64,000 nucleotides of DNA. Source: Streptomyces sp. S.PB5. Lineage in GTDB: Bacteria > Actinomycetota > Actinomycetes > Streptomycetales > Streptomycetaceae. The notes below the pieces were generated by a model that saw only the letters and a program-made list of their open reading frames with translations, was not told where the DNA came from and did not search any database. This document shows, piece after piece, positions 8,084 through 15,662 of this stretch. Location: contig NZ_JAQMWP010000008.1 of the NCBI RefSeq assembly GCF_030403745.1, positions 124,001 to 188,000 on the forward strand. The letters are read 5' to 3'. Both the position numbers and the translations under genes were made by a program. Each line of letters begins with the position of its first letter. Position 1 is the stretch's first letter.

Positions 8084-8593
8084 ATGACCACGAACACCGA
8101 TGGCAGCACCGCGACTGTGGAGTACGCCCCTGAACACACCCCCCGGCTGAACTGGGCCGAGCAGGCGCCCGAGGTCTTCAAGGCGATGGTGCGGCTGGAC
8201 GCCGCCGCGCGGAAGGGCCTCGACCCGACCCTTCTGGAGCTGGTGAAGGTCCGGGCCTCGCAGATCAACCACTGTGCGCTCTGTGTCGACATGCACAGCA
8301 AGGAGGCGCTCGCGGCGGGCGAGCGTGTCGAGCGGATCGTGCAGCTGAGCGCGTGGGAGGAGTCGGAGCACTTCTACACGGAGCGGGAGCTCGCGGCCCT
8401 GGCGCTGACGGAGGCGGTGACCGTGCTGACGGACGGGTTCGTGCCGGACGAGGTGTACTCGCGGGCCGCCAAGCACTTCGACGAGGCCGAGCTGGCGCAG
8501 CTGATCGCCGCGATCGCCGTCATCAACGCATGGAACCGGTTCGGTGTGAGCTGTCGCCTCGTGCCCGGGCACTACCAGCCGGAGCCGCGGTGA
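8084..8593 (+). CDS. AhpD-like/carboxymuconolactone decarboxylase family protein 1
   Basis: 169 aa, all-helical AhpD-type fold. The signature RASQINHCALCVDMHSKEALAAG carries the redox CxxC pair and nearby His of alkylhydroperoxidase-type proteins, followed by LSAWEESEHFYTERELAALALTEAVTVL. Such proteins act as peroxidases or disulfide-relay partners; the natural substrate here is unknown. ATG 8084 starts a probably leaderless message. The stop overlaps the GTG of the next gene (GTGA), giving tight coupling with its own paralogue. It is controlled by the adjacent MocR regulator by inference. Confidence 0.9.
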   Translation: MTTNTDGSTATVEYAPEHTPRLNWAEQAPEVFKAMVRLDAAARKGLDPTLLELVKVRASQINHCALCVDMHSKEALAAGERVERIVQLSAWEESEHFYTERELAALALTEAVTVLTDGFVPDEVYSRAAKHFDEAELAQLIAAIAVINAWNRFGVSCRLVPGHYQPEPR

Positions 8594-9066
8594 CGGGGCG
8601 TACGCGGCTGCTGGACAAGGCCGTCGGGCAGGCCATGTCCACGCTCAGCGCCGCGTCGAAGAAGGGGCTCGGGGACCCGGCGCTGGCCGAGCTGGTGATG
8701 ATCAGGGCCTCGCAGATCAACCACTGCGCGTTCTGTCTCGACATGCATCTGACGATCGCCCGCGAACACGGGGTGAGCGAGCGTCAGTTGGATCTACTGG
8801 CGGCGTGGGAGGAGGCCGGGGACGTCTACGACGAGCGGGAGCTGGCCGCGCTGGCGCTCACGGAGGCGGTGACCGTGCTGACCGGGGGCACCTCCGGGGC
8901 CGGTGGCTTTGGGGGAGGGTTCGTGCCGGACGAGGTGTACTCGCGGGCCGCCAAGCACTTCGACGAGGTCCGGCTCGCCCATCTCGTCGGTCTGATCGTC
9001 GCCATCAACAACTGGAACCGCGTGATGGTGAGCCGCCGTATCCCGCCGGGAGGCCACACACCATGA
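8590..9066 (+). CDS. AhpD-like/carboxymuconolactone decarboxylase family protein 2
   Basis: 158 aa, a tandem paralogue of the preceding protein with the same RASQINHCAFCLDMHLTIAREHG signature, the ERELAALALTEAVTVL block and FVPDEVYSRAAKHFDE. It lacks the first 30 residues of the first copy and has a Gly-rich insert (TSGAGGFGGG) before FVPDEV. GTG 8590 was taken because it overlaps the upstream stop and leaves no gap. Two adjacent copies suggest a heteromeric AhpD-type assembly. Its stop overlaps the next ATG (ATGA). Confidence 0.87.
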   Translation: MTGRTRLLDKAVGQAMSTLSAASKKGLGDPALAELVMIRASQINHCAFCLDMHLTIAREHGVSERQLDLLAAWEEAGDVYDERELAALALTEAVTVLTGGTSGAGGFGGGFVPDEVYSRAAKHFDEVRLAHLVGLIVAINNWNRVMVSRRIPPGGHTP

Positions 9067-9779
9067 GCAAGGTCGAGATCTTCCGCAAGCTCCACCGCCG
9101 CCCGGCGCAGGAGGACCCGCTGGTCCTGCCGGGCCCCTGGGACGCGGCCAGCGCCCGAGTCTTCGCCGACGCCGGTTATCCGGCGCTCGCCACGCCCAGC
9201 GCGGGGGTGGCCGCCTCGCTCGGGTACGAGGACGGGGCGACGCCGGCGGAGGAGATGTTCGCGGCGGTCGCGCGGATCGTGCGGGCCGTGGACATACCGG
9301 TCTCCGCGGATGTGGAGGACGGGTACGGGCTGGCTCCGAAGGAGCTGGTGGGGCGGCTGCTGGAGGCGGGTGCCGTGGGCTGCAACCTTGAGGACTCCAA
9401 CGGGGGTGTCCTCAAGGACCCGCGCCAGCACGCCGAATGGCTCGCCGAGGTGCGGTACGAGGCCGGGGACGAGCTCTTCGTCAACGCTCGGATCGACACC
9501 TTCGTGCGCGGGGTCACCGATCCCGAACCGGCCATCGAGCGGGCCGCGTTGTACACCGCCGCGGGCGCCGACTGCGTCTATCCGATCGGCGCCCCGGTGG
9601 GCGTACTGCCGTTGCTGCGGTCCGGGATCCACGGTCCGGTCAATGTGTTCGCGCTGGTCGGCTCGGGACCGTCCCCCGCCGAACTCGGTCAGCGGGGGGC
9701 CACGCGTGTCACCTTCGGGCCGGGGCTGCAGCGACGGTCGACGGCGATCCTCGCGGAGCTGGCGGAGGAGATGAAGTAA
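9063..9779 (+). CDS. Isocitrate lyase/PEP mutase superfamily enzyme
   Basis: 238 aa beta-barrel of the ICL/PEPM superfamily: FRKLHRRPAQEDPLVLPGPWDAASARVFADAGYPALATPSAGVAASLGYED at the N-terminus (substrate loop), IPVSADVEDGYG (Mg-binding Asp/Glu), GAVGCNLEDSNGG, VNARIDTF and GADCVYPIGAP. Members cleave or rearrange 2-oxo/dicarboxylic acids (methylisocitrate lyase-, oxaloacetase- or phosphonate-type); the catalytic KKCG segment of true isocitrate lyases is missing, so the exact reaction is open. It is coupled by ATGA to the AhpD-like pair, so the three genes work in one MocR-controlled unit. Confidence 0.87.
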   Translation: MSKVEIFRKLHRRPAQEDPLVLPGPWDAASARVFADAGYPALATPSAGVAASLGYEDGATPAEEMFAAVARIVRAVDIPVSADVEDGYGLAPKELVGRLLEAGAVGCNLEDSNGGVLKDPRQHAEWLAEVRYEAGDELFVNARIDTFVRGVTDPEPAIERAALYTAAGADCVYPIGAPVGVLPLLRSGIHGPVNVFALVGSGPSPAELGQRGATRVTFGPGLQRRSTAILAELAEEMK

Positions 9780-9788
9780 CGGGCCGAA

Positions 9789-9856
9789 CCGGTTCTCGAC
9801 CGAGGCGGGTTCCCGGCTGAGGCCGGTTCTCGACCGAGGCCGGTTCCCGGCTCAGG
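9789..9856. repeat. 34-bp direct tandem repeat (2 copies)
   Basis: Copies at 9789-9822 and 9823-9856 differ at two positions. They fill the gap between the convergent PEP-mutase-like gene and the betaine binding-protein gene; the second copy reaches the latter's stop codon. Confidence 0.9.
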
Positions 9857-10799
9857 ACAGCCACGCCTTCCATGTGGACTCGTGGCTGTCCACCCACTTC
9901 TTCGCCGCCTCCTCGGGGGTCAGCTTCTGGTCGGCGATCATCAGGGAGACCTCGTTCTGGTCCGCGGTCGTCCACTTGAACTTCTTCAGGAGCGCGGCCG
10001 CCTTGCCGCCGCTCCTGGCGAAGTCGGCGTTGAGGTACTTCTGCAGCGGGGTGTGCGGGTAGGCGCAGGCGACCTTGTCCGGGTCGGCGTCGCAGCCCTC
10101 CTGGTAGGCGGGGAGCTTCACCTCGGTCATCGGGACCTTCTCGAACAGCCACTGGGGCGAGTACCAGTAGGTGAGGAAGGGCTTCCTCTCCTTGGCGAAC
10201 TGCTTGATCTGGGTGATCTGCGCCGCCTCCGAACCGGCGAACACCACCTGGTAGTTCAGCTTCAGGTTGGTCACCAGCGCCTTGTCGTTGGTGACGTAGG
10301 AGGGTGAGCCGTCCATCAGCTGACCCTTGCCGCCGCTCTCGGCGGTGCGCATCCGGTCGGCGTACTTGTCGAGGTTCTTCCAGTCGGTGACGTCCGGGTG
10401 CTCCTTGGCGAAGTACGTGGGGACGTACCAGCCGATGTGCCCGGTGACGCCGAGGCCGCCGCCGGCCACGATGGTCTTCTTGTCCTGGACGTAGCGCTGT
10501 TCCTGGTCGGGGTGGCCCCAGTCCTCCAGGATGGCGTCGACGCGGCCCTGGCTGAGGGCGTCCCAGGCGGGGACCTCGTCGACCTGGACGGTGTCGACGC
10601 GGTAGCCGAGTTCATGCTCCAGAAGGTACTGGGCGACGGCCACGTTGGCCTGGGCGCCGACCCAGGACTGCACGGACAGGGTCACCGTCCTGGCGCCCTG
10701 GGCGCCCGCGAAGGGTGAGGCCTGCTGGGTCATGTCGGCGGCTCCGCAGCCGGTCAGGAGCACCAGCGAGGCCACGGCAGCGGTCGTACGTACGCGCAT
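9852..10799 (-). CDS. Glycine betaine/choline ABC transporter substrate-binding lipoprotein
   Basis: 315 aa OpuAC/ProX family. The signal peptide has lipobox LLTGC, so the mature protein is anchored at Cys18. Mature domain: TVTLSVQSWVGAQANVAVAQYLLEHELGYRV, DVHPDQ-like VDAILEDWGHPD, GHIGWYVPTYFAKEHPDVTDWKNL, TYWYSPQWLF (aromatic cage residues) and the closing YLNADF..TPEEAAKKWVDSHESTWKAWL. It delivers betaine/proline-type osmolytes to the permease. Last gene of the five-gene operon; one base separates it from the permease stop. Confidence 0.93.
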   Translation of the reverse strand: MRVRTTAAVASLVLLTGCGAADMTQQASPFAGAQGARTVTLSVQSWVGAQANVAVAQYLLEHELGYRVDTVQVDEVPAWDALSQGRVDAILEDWGHPDQEQRYVQDKKTIVAGGGLGVTGHIGWYVPTYFAKEHPDVTDWKNLDKYADRMRTAESGGKGQLMDGSPSYVTNDKALVTNLKLNYQVVFAGSEAAQITQIKQFAKERKPFLTYWYSPQWLFEKVPMTEVKLPAYQEGCDADPDKVACAYPHTPLQKYLNADFARSGGKAAALLKKFKWTTADQNEVSLMIADQKLTPEEAAKKWVDSHESTWKAWLS

Positions 10800-10800
10800 G

Positions 10801-12738
10801 TCACGCTCCCTTCTTCGCGCGGCGTTCCGTCGGCTGGGTCACCCGGTCGAGCATCAGGCCGAGGCAGACGATCGCCGCGCCGGCGACGAGGCCGGTGGCC
10901 AGGTCGCCCTGGGCGAGGCCGAAGACGACGTCGTAGCCGAGCGCTCCGCCGCCGACCAGGCCGCCGATGATGACGACGGCGAGGACCAGGACCACGCCCT
11001 GGTTGACGGCGAGCAGCAATGCCGGGCGGGCGAGCGGGAGTTGGACCTGGCGGAGCTGCTGGGTGCTCGTGGCGCCGAGAGAGCGGGCGGACTCCAGGGC
11101 GGCCGGGTCGACCTGGCGCAGGCCCTGGGCGGTGATGCGGACGACGGCGGGCAGCGCGTAGACGACGGCCGCGGCGACCGCGGGGGCGCGGCCGACGCCG
11201 AACAGGGCCACCACCGGGATCAGATAGACGAACTGCGGCATCGTCTGGAAGACGTCCAGGATTGGGCGGAGGGCGCGTTCGAAGCGGTCGCTGCGGGCCG
11301 CGGCGATCCCGATGGCGAAGCCCAGGACCAGGGTGACGGCGACGGCCGCCAGGACCTGGGAGAGGGTGTCCAGGGACGGCTCCCAGACGCCGAGCACGCC
11401 GATCGCGGCCATGGCGAGGACCGCGGTGAGCGCGGTGCGCCAGGTGCCGATCAGCCAGGCGAGGGCGGCGACCAGGAGCAGCACCGACCACCAGGGCAGC
11501 CACTGCAGACCGTCGCGGAGGGGGTCGAGGACCCACGTGGTGAAGTGGGCGGCCCAGTCGGCGGTGCCGCCGATGACGGGGACGCCGGAGTACAGGTGGG
11601 CGGTCATCCAGTCGACGGCCCGGTTGACGGGCTCGGCGATCTGCACGACCCAGGCGTCGGGCCAGTCGAGGCGGTTCATGAGGCGTCCGGCGGCGGCGAC
11701 GGCCAGTGCTGCGACCAGGGCGTACGCCCATCCGGTGCGGCTCGGTCCCTCGGCGCCGTCTCCTGCGGCGGCGGTGACGCGGTCCAGTACGACGGCCAGG
11801 AGCACGATCGGGATGCCGGCCGCCAGTGCCGCGCCCACGTCGACCGAGGCGAGGGCCTGGTAGACGCGGTCGCCGAGGCCGCCGGCGCCGATGACCGAGG
11901 CGATGACGGCCATCGACAGGGCCATCATGATCGTCTGGTTGAGGCCGAGGAGGAGTTCCTTGCGGGCCAGCGGGACGCGGGCGGTCAGCAGCCGCTGGCG
12001 TGCGGTGGCGCCGAGCGAGTCGACCGCTTCCAGGACCTCCTTGTCGGCGCCGCGGAGGCCCAGGGCGGTGAGGCGGGCCATGGGTGGGGCGGCGTAGACG
12101 ACGGTGGCCAGGACGGCTGCGGGGACGCCGATACCGAAGACGAGGACGACCGGGAGGAGGTAGGCGAAGGCGGGGAGCACCTGCATGGTGTCCAGGACCG
12201 GGCGCAGGGCGCGGTCGAGGCGGTCGGAGAGGCCTGCGGCGAGGCCCAGGAGGGCGCCTACGACGACCGAGGCCAGGACGGCGACGACCATCAGGGCGAG
12301 GGTCTGCATCGTCGGGACCCACATGCCGAGCAGGCCGCAGGTGAGGAACGCGGCGGCGGTGCCGAGCGCGAGCCTGACGCCGGCTGCTCGCCACGCGACG
12401 AGGGCGGCCAGGGCGGTGGTGCCGGCCCAGCCTACGGCCAGAAGAAGCAGGTAGACGGCTCGTACGGAGAGGACGACCGCGTTGCTGATGTGGCCGAAGA
12501 AGTAGAGGAACAGGGGGTGGCTGTCCCGGTTGTCGATGATCCAGTCGCTGGTTCTGGTGAGGGGGCCGGAGAGGTCGACGGTCAGGGCGGTGGGCCAGGC
12601 GCCGCCCGGCCAGTGGGAGTTGGCGAGGGGGACGAGGATCGCGGCGGCGAGGGCGAGGAGGAGCAGCTTGTGCGTGGCCCGGTGTTTCAGGAATGCGGGC
12701 AGCGTGAGGTGGGGGGTGTCAGCGGTGACCGTTGCCAT
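10801..12738 (-). CDS. Glycine betaine ABC transporter permease, two fused permease domains
   Basis: 645 aa. It contains two copies of the ProW/OpuAB-type permease domain: one around residues 90-310 with GIGVPAAVLATVVYAAPPMARLTALGLRGADKEVLEAVDSLGAT, and one around 420-640 with GVGRAPAVAAAVVYALPAVVRITAQGLRQVDPAALESARSLGAT, each carrying the EAA loop that contacts the ATPase. A single chain therefore supplies both halves of the channel. ATG 12738 overlaps the upstream ATPase stop (ATGA); codons further upstream lie inside the ATPase gene. The N-terminal region adds extra helices. Confidence 0.92.
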   Translation of the reverse strand: MATVTADTPHLTLPAFLKHRATHKLLLLALAAAILVPLANSHWPGGAWPTALTVDLSGPLTRTSDWIIDNRDSHPLFLYFFGHISNAVVLSVRAVYLLLLAVGWAGTTALAALVAWRAAGVRLALGTAAAFLTCGLLGMWVPTMQTLALMVVAVLASVVVGALLGLAAGLSDRLDRALRPVLDTMQVLPAFAYLLPVVLVFGIGVPAAVLATVVYAAPPMARLTALGLRGADKEVLEAVDSLGATARQRLLTARVPLARKELLLGLNQTIMMALSMAVIASVIGAGGLGDRVYQALASVDVGAALAAGIPIVLLAVVLDRVTAAAGDGAEGPSRTGWAYALVAALAVAAAGRLMNRLDWPDAWVVQIAEPVNRAVDWMTAHLYSGVPVIGGTADWAAHFTTWVLDPLRDGLQWLPWWSVLLLVAALAWLIGTWRTALTAVLAMAAIGVLGVWEPSLDTLSQVLAAVAVTLVLGFAIGIAAARSDRFERALRPILDVFQTMPQFVYLIPVVALFGVGRAPAVAAAVVYALPAVVRITAQGLRQVDPAALESARSLGATSTQQLRQVQLPLARPALLLAVNQGVVLVLAVVIIGGLVGGGALGYDVVFGLAQGDLATGLVAGAAIVCLGLMLDRVTQPTERRAKKGA

Positions 12739-14012
12739 CAGACGGCCTCCGTGTCCGTGCCGGGGGGCGGGGTCGCTGGGGCGGCTGCGGCGGACGGGGA
12801 GCTGTCGGCCGCGGTGGCGTGCGGAGTTGTGGCCGCCGGGGTGTGCGGGGCTGTGGCCGCGGCGGCTTGCGGGGCTGCGGTCGCCGCGGTTCCCGCGACC
12901 ACCCCCAGCAGGGCGTCCGCGTCCACCACCCCCACGCACCGACCCCTGTCCAGCACCCGGGCCGGGGCCCCCGCCCTCGCGACCGCCTCGATGGCTTCGG
13001 AGACCGTGGCGTTCAGCGCGACCGCGGGGCCGTTTCCGGGCTCGCCGTCCGACGCGCGCCTCATCGCCGTGCGTACCGTCATCACCTGCTCGCGCGGTAC
13101 GTCGCGGACGAACTCGCGGACGTAGTCGTCGGCCGGGGAGCCCACGATCTGTTCCGGGGTGCCCAGTTGGACCACTCGGCCGTCGCGCATCAGGGCGATG
13201 CGGTCGCCCAGTTTCAGGGCCTCGTTGAGGTCGTGGGTGATGAAGACCATCGTGCGGCCCTCTTCGCGGTGGAGGCGCACGACCTCCTCCTGCATGTCGC
13301 GGCGGATCAGAGGGTCGAGCGCGCTGAAGGGCTCGTCGAAGAGGAGGACCTCGGGGTCGGCCGCCAACGCCCGTGCGAGGCCCACCCGTTGGCGCTGGCC
13401 GCCCGAGAGCTGGCTCGGCTTGCGCTGCTCCATGCCCTCCAGGCCCACCTTGGCCACCACGTCCGCCGCCCGGGCCCGGCGTTCGGACTTGGCCACGCCC
13501 TGGATCTCCAGGCCGTACGCCACGTTGTCGAGGACCGTGCGGTGCGGGAGGAGGCCGAAGTGCTGGAAGACCATGGCGGCGCGGTGGCGGCGGAGTTCGC
13601 GGAGGCGGGACCTGTCCATGGCGCGGACGTCCTCGCCGTCGATGGCGATGGTGCCGGCAGTCGGTTCGATGAGGCGGGTCAGGCAGCGCACCAGGGTGGA
13701 CTTGCCGGAGCCGGACAGGCCCATCACCACGAAGACCTCGCCCTTGCGGACGTCGAAGGAGACGTCACGGACGGCGGCGGTGCAGCCGGTGCGGGCGCGA
13801 AGGTCGGCGGCGTCCAGGTCCGCGAGCTCCGCGTCCCCGGGGACCCGGTCCGCCTTCGGGCCGAAGACCTTCCACAGGCCGTCCACCGAGAACACCGGGT
13901 TCTCCATCGCCGTGCCCGTACCCGTACCCGTGCCCGCAACCGTGCCCGCAACCGTGCCTGCACCCGCGTCCACACCGGTACTTGTGCTCGTACTCGTACT
14001 CGTCGTGCTCAT
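12738..14012 (-). CDS. Glycine betaine ABC transporter ATP-binding protein
   Basis: 424 aa ProV/OpuAA-type ATPase: Walker A GLSGSGKST, Q-loop VFQHFGLLPHRTVLDNVAYGLEIQG, signature LSGGQRQRVGLARALAADP, Walker B VLLFDEPFSALDPLIR and H-loop FITHDLNEA. The tail, after about residue 310, is a CBS-like regulatory segment (ATVSEAIEAVARAGAPARVLDRGRCVGVVDADALLG). The first ~35 residues are a Ser-Thr run and Gly-Thr/Val-Ala repeats encoded by short DNA repeats, and the C-terminus is Ala/Pro/Thr-rich; both are unusual. The ATG at 14012 overlaps the choline oxidase stop (TGATG). Confidence 0.94.
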   Translation of the reverse strand: MSTTSTSTSTSTGVDAGAGTVAGTVAGTGTGTGTAMENPVFSVDGLWKVFGPKADRVPGDAELADLDAADLRARTGCTAAVRDVSFDVRKGEVFVVMGLSGSGKSTLVRCLTRLIEPTAGTIAIDGEDVRAMDRSRLRELRRHRAAMVFQHFGLLPHRTVLDNVAYGLEIQGVAKSERRARAADVVAKVGLEGMEQRKPSQLSGGQRQRVGLARALAADPEVLLFDEPFSALDPLIRRDMQEEVVRLHREEGRTMVFITHDLNEALKLGDRIALMRDGRVVQLGTPEQIVGSPADDYVREFVRDVPREQVMTVRTAMRRASDGEPGNGPAVALNATVSEAIEAVARAGAPARVLDRGRCVGVVDADALLGVVAGTAATAAPQAAAATAPHTPAATTPHATAADSSPSAAAAPATPPPGTDTEAV

Positions 14013-15535
14013 CACGCACCGCCTCCGATCAGGTCCACGGCCCTCTCACCGACCATCAGCACCCCGATCATCGGGTTGACCGCGGTCATCGTCGGGAAGA
14101 CCGAGGCATCCGCGATCCGGATGCCGTCCAGGCCGCGGATCCGCAACTCCGGGTCCACGACCGCGAGTTCGTCATCCATGGCGCCCATGCGGCAGGTCCC
14201 CGCCGGGTGGTACACGGTGTGCGCGACCTTGCGGGCGTACTCGCTCAGCTCCGCGTCACCGGTGACGGCCGGTCCCGGGCACACCTCGCGCTTCAGCCAG
14301 CCCGCCAGCGGCTCCGTCCGCGCGATCTCGCGGGCGATGCGGATGCCGTCGACGAGGGTGCGGGCGTCGTAGTCGTCCTCGTCGGTGAAGTAGCGGAAGT
14401 CGAGGGCGGGCTTCACGGACGGGTCGGGGCTCGTGAGGTAGAGCCGGCCGCGGCTCTTCGGCTTGGGGATGTTCGGGGTCATCGAGACGCCGTGCGCGGG
14501 GCGTTCGTAGCCAAGGCGCTCCGGGTTGTCCGTGAAGGGGACCTGGTAGAAGTGGAACATCAGGTCAGGGCCCGGGTGTTCGGGGTCGCGGCGGACGAAC
14601 AGGCCGGCGTCGGAGTCCATCGCGGAGTTCTCGGGGATGGGGCCGTGGGTCTCCCAGACGATCACCGACTCGGGGTGGTCGAGGAGGTTCTCGCCGACGC
14701 CGGGCAGGTCGTGGACGACGGGTATGCCGAGGGCTTCGAGGTCGGCGCGCGGGCCGATGCCCGAGTGCAGCAGCAGACGCGGTGAGTCGACCGCGCCCGC
14801 GCACAGCACCACCTCGCGACGGGCCCGTACGACGAACTCCTCGCCGTCCGCGGCACGTACGTGCACGCCTCGCGCGCGCGTGCCGTCCAGGTCCAGCCGG
14901 TACGCCCAGGTCTCCAGCAGGATCGTCAGGTTGGGGCGTTCGTCCATCACCGGGTGGAGATACGCCACGGACGCCGAGGAGCGCTTGTTGTTCTCCGGGT
15001 GGTAGGCGAGGTCGAAGAAGCCGACGCCGTCGTCGAACGGCTTGCGGTTGAAGCCCTCGACGCACGGGACGCCCGTCGCCTCCTGGGCCGCTTCCACGAA
15101 GTCGCGGGCGATGGCGTTCCGGTCCTTCTCGTCGACCGGGACGATGTTGTTGAGCAGGCGCGCGTAGTACGCCTCCATCGGGACCGCGCCCCAGCCCTTG
15201 GCGCCGTTCGCCTCCCACTCGTCGAAGTCGGAGGGCAGCGGCTTGAAGGCGATCAGCGTGTTGTGGGAGGAGCAGCCGCCGAGGACGCGGGCCCGGCTGT
15301 GCCGGATGTGGGAGTTGCCGCGGGGCTGTTCGACCGTCGGGTAGTCGTAGTCGAGGTCGCCGCCGAGGAGGCCCATCCAGCGGCGCAGGGTCAGGACGTC
15401 GTCGCGGTCCACGTCGCTGGGGCCGCCCTCGATGACGGCGACGGTGACGTCGGGGTTCTCGGTGAGGCGGGAGGCTATGACGGAGCCCGCGGTGCCGCCG
15501 CCGATGACGACGTAGTCGTATTCGTGCTCGTGCAT
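14012..15535 (-). CDS. GMC oxidoreductase, choline oxidase-like
   Basis: 507 aa flavoenzyme. FAD motif DYVVIGGGTAGSVIASRL; GMC signatures RARVLGGCSSHN and GAVDSPRLLLHSGIG; C-terminal YHPAGTCRMG and TAVNPMI. His91 in SSHN matches the histidine that binds FAD covalently in Arthrobacter choline oxidase; His443 and Asn487 match its catalytic His-Asn pair. This favours oxygen-using choline oxidase (choline to betaine aldehyde, releasing hydrogen peroxide) over BetA dehydrogenase. It sits between the aldehyde dehydrogenase and the betaine ABC genes, so choline to glycine betaine conversion for osmoprotection is the clear context. The choline assignment itself is inference. Confidence 0.88.
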   Translation of the reverse strand: MHEHEYDYVVIGGGTAGSVIASRLTENPDVTVAVIEGGPSDVDRDDVLTLRRWMGLLGGDLDYDYPTVEQPRGNSHIRHSRARVLGGCSSHNTLIAFKPLPSDFDEWEANGAKGWGAVPMEAYYARLLNNIVPVDEKDRNAIARDFVEAAQEATGVPCVEGFNRKPFDDGVGFFDLAYHPENNKRSSASVAYLHPVMDERPNLTILLETWAYRLDLDGTRARGVHVRAADGEEFVVRARREVVLCAGAVDSPRLLLHSGIGPRADLEALGIPVVHDLPGVGENLLDHPESVIVWETHGPIPENSAMDSDAGLFVRRDPEHPGPDLMFHFYQVPFTDNPERLGYERPAHGVSMTPNIPKPKSRGRLYLTSPDPSVKPALDFRYFTDEDDYDARTLVDGIRIAREIARTEPLAGWLKREVCPGPAVTGDAELSEYARKVAHTVYHPAGTCRMGAMDDELAVVDPELRIRGLDGIRIADASVFPTMTAVNPMIGVLMVGERAVDLIGGGA

Positions 15536-15662
15536 GGGGGTGGTACTCCAAGGACTTGCGATGAGCGGTGAGCGGTGAGCGATAAGCGGTGGGGAGAGTG
15601 AAGGGCGAAGGGGGGTGTGCGGGTGGAAAGGGTGTGCGGGGACCGTCCGGTCCCCGCCCGGC

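Noticed and set aside
9789..9856. Tandem repeats as insertion-sequence or attachment-site remnants
   Set aside because: No transposase, integrase or tRNA nearby; simple tandem duplication explains them.
10645..13125. An 826-codon plus-strand frame opposite the betaine permease
   Set aside because: Compositional shadow; the opposite strand encodes an intact two-domain permease.
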